Shown here in pieces: positions 62,226-64,000 of a stretch of DNA of 64,000 bases (position 1 is the first letter of the stretch; every line of letters starts with the position of its first letter). The notes under the pieces were generated by a model. That model was not told the DNA's origin. It worked only from the letters and a program-made list of their open reading frames with translations, and did not search any database. Made by a program: the position numbers and the translations under genes. This DNA comes from Halanaerobium praevalens DSM 2228 (lineage in GTDB: Bacteria > Bacillota > Halanaerobiia > Halanaerobiales > Halanaerobiaceae), in contig NC_017455.1 of assembly GCF_000165465.1 (NCBI RefSeq), forward strand, positions 2,232,001-2,296,000. The letters are read 5' to 3'.

Positions 62226-62427
62226 GTGAACCTCACCACCTAAATTAAAAATTTAGATGGAGCTTCGCTATACTTCATATACTCAAAAAAACAAGTATAT
62301 TACTAGTAGCTTTTTAGTGAAGTTTGTAGTTTAAGTTTCCTCTACAAATGTAGATTACCTTATTCACTAGGGGCTGTCCACAAACCCATTATCCCTCATA
62401 TCCACCTAATACAGTAGTTTAGATGGA
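62226..62427 (-). mobile_element. Transposase-less IS200/IS605-type element
   Basis: On the minus strand the first hairpin (62427-62401, TCCATCTAA...TTAGGTGGA) and the last (62260-62236, CCATCTAAATT...AATTTAGGTGG) share the stem CCATCTAA/TTAGGTGG. Both pair fully only on this strand, with G-U pairs. The last is preceded by GAAGCT and followed by GAGGTTCAC, like the 3' end of TnpB guide RNAs and the right end of IS605. Between are nested stems (TAGTGAA/TTCACTA, TTTGTAG/CTACAAA). No transposase frame fits in 200 bases. Confidence 0.6.
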
Positions 62428-62469
62428 GTTTTTTTTGAATGTTTTAGATAAATAATTTTAAGTTTAAAT

Positions 62470-62913
62470 TTATTTTTCTTTAACATTTATCTTTAAGTTA
62501 GCTGTAATATCATCATATAATTTAACTTTTATGCTGTGCATTCCTAAAGATTTAATTGAATCATCAAGGTCAATTTTTCTTTTATCAATATCATAACCTT
62601 TATCTGAAGCTGCTTTGGCAATATCTTTGGTATTAACTGAACCAAAGAGTCTACCATTATCACCAGCTTTAACTTTAATTATAAATTTTTCTGATTCTAT
62701 TTTAGATTTTAACTTTTTGGCATCTTCTCTTTTTTCTGATTCTAAACGGTTCTTTTTGGCTTCTTTTTCTTTCATTTCTTTTATCTTTTGTTGGGTTGCT
62801 TCTACTGCTAAACCTCTAGGCATTAAATAATTACGTGCATAACCATCTGCAGCCTCAATAATTTCACCTTTAGAACCTAATTTTTTAACATCTTTTTTTA
62901 ATAATACTTTCAT
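62470..62913 (-). CDS. rplI: 50S ribosomal protein L9
   Basis: The 147-residue protein is typical L9: [40 protein letters not shown], a long charged helix (about 42-80), and the C-terminal domain [23 protein letters not shown]. It binds 23S rRNA. AGGAGG lies 9 bases before the ATG. It follows the DUF2232 gene by 32 bases. Instead of dnaB, which follows rplI in many Firmicutes, a mobile element and stress genes follow here and dnaB faces it. Confidence 0.97.
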   Translation of the reverse strand: MKVLLKKDVKKLGSKGEIIEAADGYARNYLMPRGLAVEATQQKIKEMKEKEAKKNRLESEKREDAKKLKSKIESEKFIIKVKAGDNGRLFGSVNTKDIAKAASDKGYDIDKRKIDLDDSIKSLGMHSIKVKLYDDITANLKINVKEK

Positions 62914-62945
62914 AATAATTTACCTCCTTCATCATTTTAACCAAG

Positions 62946-63821
62946 TTATTTAGTTTGTTTCCTAAAATTAAACCACATATCCAATAATCCTAAAATAATT
63001 AAAATAATTGGAACAGGTGGGAAAATGAAAATTAAAAATATCATAAAAGATTTAAGTAAAAAAGAGCTGTTTTTAGCAGAAAAATAATACATTAAAACTG
63101 CAAATCCCTGCAAAAAAGCTAAGAAAAACATTAAAATATTTAAATTTATAAAAATAGGGTTTGGGCTCAATAATAGAGAAATAATAATTGCAGGTGTGAC
63201 TAACCAACGATAAAAATACCAACTACTAATTGGTTTATATAATTTTAGATTTAAGCCTCTTCTCCTTAAATACCAAGCAGATACATAATAGTTTAAAATT
63301 CCAGTTATACTAGCAGAAATAGTTAGTAAAGCAGGAAAAATCATTTTAATTAAACCTAATTGAGACATAACTAATTGCTCAACTGACTGCTGATCAAATT
63401 CACCACTTAAACCTTTTACTGTCTGCTTTAATAAGGTTTGGTAGTCTAAATTAAGAATGCCAGAAGCTACATAAAAAATTAAAGCTTGGGAAATTATAAC
63501 TGTAATAATAGTTATAATTAGAGTTTTTAGAGGAGAAAAATCTTCTTTAATTACATTACCTATTACAAAACCAACTAAACCAAAACCAATAATGGTCATT
63601 AAGCCCATAACTATTCCAAATAAAAAACCATTAATTAAAGCAGCTATTACAATTATTCCAATTACTCTACTGCTTTCTTCTTTTTGAACAAGATATACTA
63701 TTGGCACTGGCCAAAATACCATAACTGCCATTGATAAAAATGGAATAAAGTAATTAATAGCTGTTAACAAAATTATATAGGACAGAGTTTTAAGGCTAGA
63801 TTTATATTGTTTAAGATCCAT
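62946..63821 (-). CDS. DUF2232 (YybS-like) membrane protein
   Basis: The 291-residue protein has about eight hydrophobic segments throughout. It lies between rpsR and rplI, as YybS-type DUF2232 proteins do in Firmicutes. Matching elements are the N-terminal YIILLTAINYFIPFLSMAVMVFWPVPIVYLVQK, and GLVGFVIGNVIKEDFSPLKTL. Function is unknown. Located in the cytoplasmic membrane. Confidence 0.85.
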   Translation of the reverse strand: MDLKQYKSSLKTLSYIILLTAINYFIPFLSMAVMVFWPVPIVYLVQKEESSRVIGIIVIAALINGFLFGIVMGLMTIIGFGLVGFVIGNVIKEDFSPLKTLIITIITVIISQALIFYVASGILNLDYQTLLKQTVKGLSGEFDQQSVEQLVMSQLGLIKMIFPALLTISASITGILNYYVSAWYLRRRGLNLKLYKPISSWYFYRWLVTPAIIISLLLSPNPIFINLNILMFFLAFLQGFAVLMYYFSAKNSSFLLKSFMIFLIFIFPPVPIILIILGLLDMWFNFRKQTK

Positions 63822-63868
63822 CTAATTTATCACCTCATTTACCGGTAAAAAATCTTAAAGATTAAAGA

Positions 63869-63899
63869 AAGGAGGCTCCATCATAGATTTTGCCTCCTT
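63869..63899 (-). terminator. Terminator after rpsR
   Basis: On the minus strand AAGGAGGC and GCCTCCTT pair around 15 bases, then TCTTTAATCTTT. It lies between rpsR and the DUF2232 gene, so some readthrough or a second promoter serves the downstream genes. Confidence 0.7.
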
Positions 63900-63907
63900 A
63901 ATTAAAA

Positions 63908-64000
63908 CTATTCTTTTACATATGGCAGTAAAGCTACTGATCTAGCTCTTTTTACTGCCTTTGTAATTAATTTTTGGTGTTTTGAACAATTTCCTGTTAC
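63908..64000 (-). CDS. rpsR: 30S ribosomal protein S18, partial (N-terminus beyond window)
   Basis: The last 30 codons read [20 protein letters not shown], then [10 protein letters not shown] and TAG. This is the conserved C-terminus of S18 (TG-C-KHQ-xLxxAIKRAR-ALLPY). The frame continues past the window end. Confidence 0.96.
   Translation of the reverse strand, partial: VTGNCSKHQKLITKAVKRARSVALLPYVKE

Noticed and set aside
62160-62445. Riboswitch or plus-strand RNA with terminator (stem at 62401-62427 followed by TTTTTTTT on the plus strand)
   Set aside because: The stems pair fully only on the minus strand through G-U pairs, and the end motif matches IS605-type right ends. The plus-strand T-run may be chance, though a terminator role there cannot be excluded.

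Overview
The window is very AT-rich and reads as chromosome of a fermentative, halophilic Halanaerobium-like anaerobe. That placement is inference. It rests on the Firmicute-type helicase-loading genes (DnaD-like, DnaI, DnaB), a single-chain pyruvate:ferredoxin oxidoreductase, a sodium/proton-type antiporter, and signs of a two-membrane cell: a Wzz-type protein, an E. coli-like Ugd, and a solute-binding protein with a signal peptide but no lipobox. There is no 16S gene or other decisive marker. Most promoters I could read are canonical sigma-A sites (TTGACA, 17 bases, TATAAT-like).

Layout. 1-4.25 kb: a defence island end with type I restriction HsdS (cut by the window edge), HsdM, a short RadC/JAB protein and a nucleotidyltransferase relic. 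4.25-7.8 kb: an operon of MarR regulator, nitroreductase, iron alcohol dehydrogenase and old-yellow-enzyme, with matching operators before marR and before the nitroreductase. 7.8-12.4 kb: a HpaII-like orphan restriction protein, a TetR/membrane hydrolase pair and a PAS-GGDEF protein. 12.4-14.5 kb: a graveyard of mobile and toxin-antitoxin remnants (a transposase-less IS200/IS605-type element, a direct repeat pair, a tRNA 3' end, an AbiEi-like gene with a stop-interrupted partner, a HepT relic). 14.5-22.6 kb: signalling and transport genes (two more PAS-GGDEF proteins, antiporter, TetR/TSUP exporter), then trpS and an acetyltransferase.

22.6-38.3 kb is the most striking region. It holds one long minus-strand operon with a divergent LacI regulator, encoding two sugar ABC permeases, a binding protein, GH130, GH20, a DUF624 membrane protein, secreted GH85, GH38 and GH125. 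Together these form a plausible complete route for N-glycans. GH85 releases the glycan outside. The transporter imports it. GH38 and GH125 strip alpha-mannose. GH130 phosphorolyses the Man-beta-1,4-GlcNAc core, and GH20 removes GlcNAc. The transporter ATPase is missing and presumably shared.

38.2-50.9 kb: TetR with a ferredoxin-nitroreductase, cardiolipin synthase, an HD-GYP protein that seems to start at AUU, pyruvate:ferredoxin oxidoreductase, and surface-polysaccharide genes. 51-57 kb: cysK, and a purB-purA-purD-cysE operon with a candidate attenuator in its leader. 57.3-64 kb: dnaD-like, dnaI and dnaB convergent with usp, pspC and the rpsR-DUF2232-rplI ribosomal block, with a second IS200/IS605-type element and a second HepT relic between. 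No CRISPR array and no complete RNA gene were seen.
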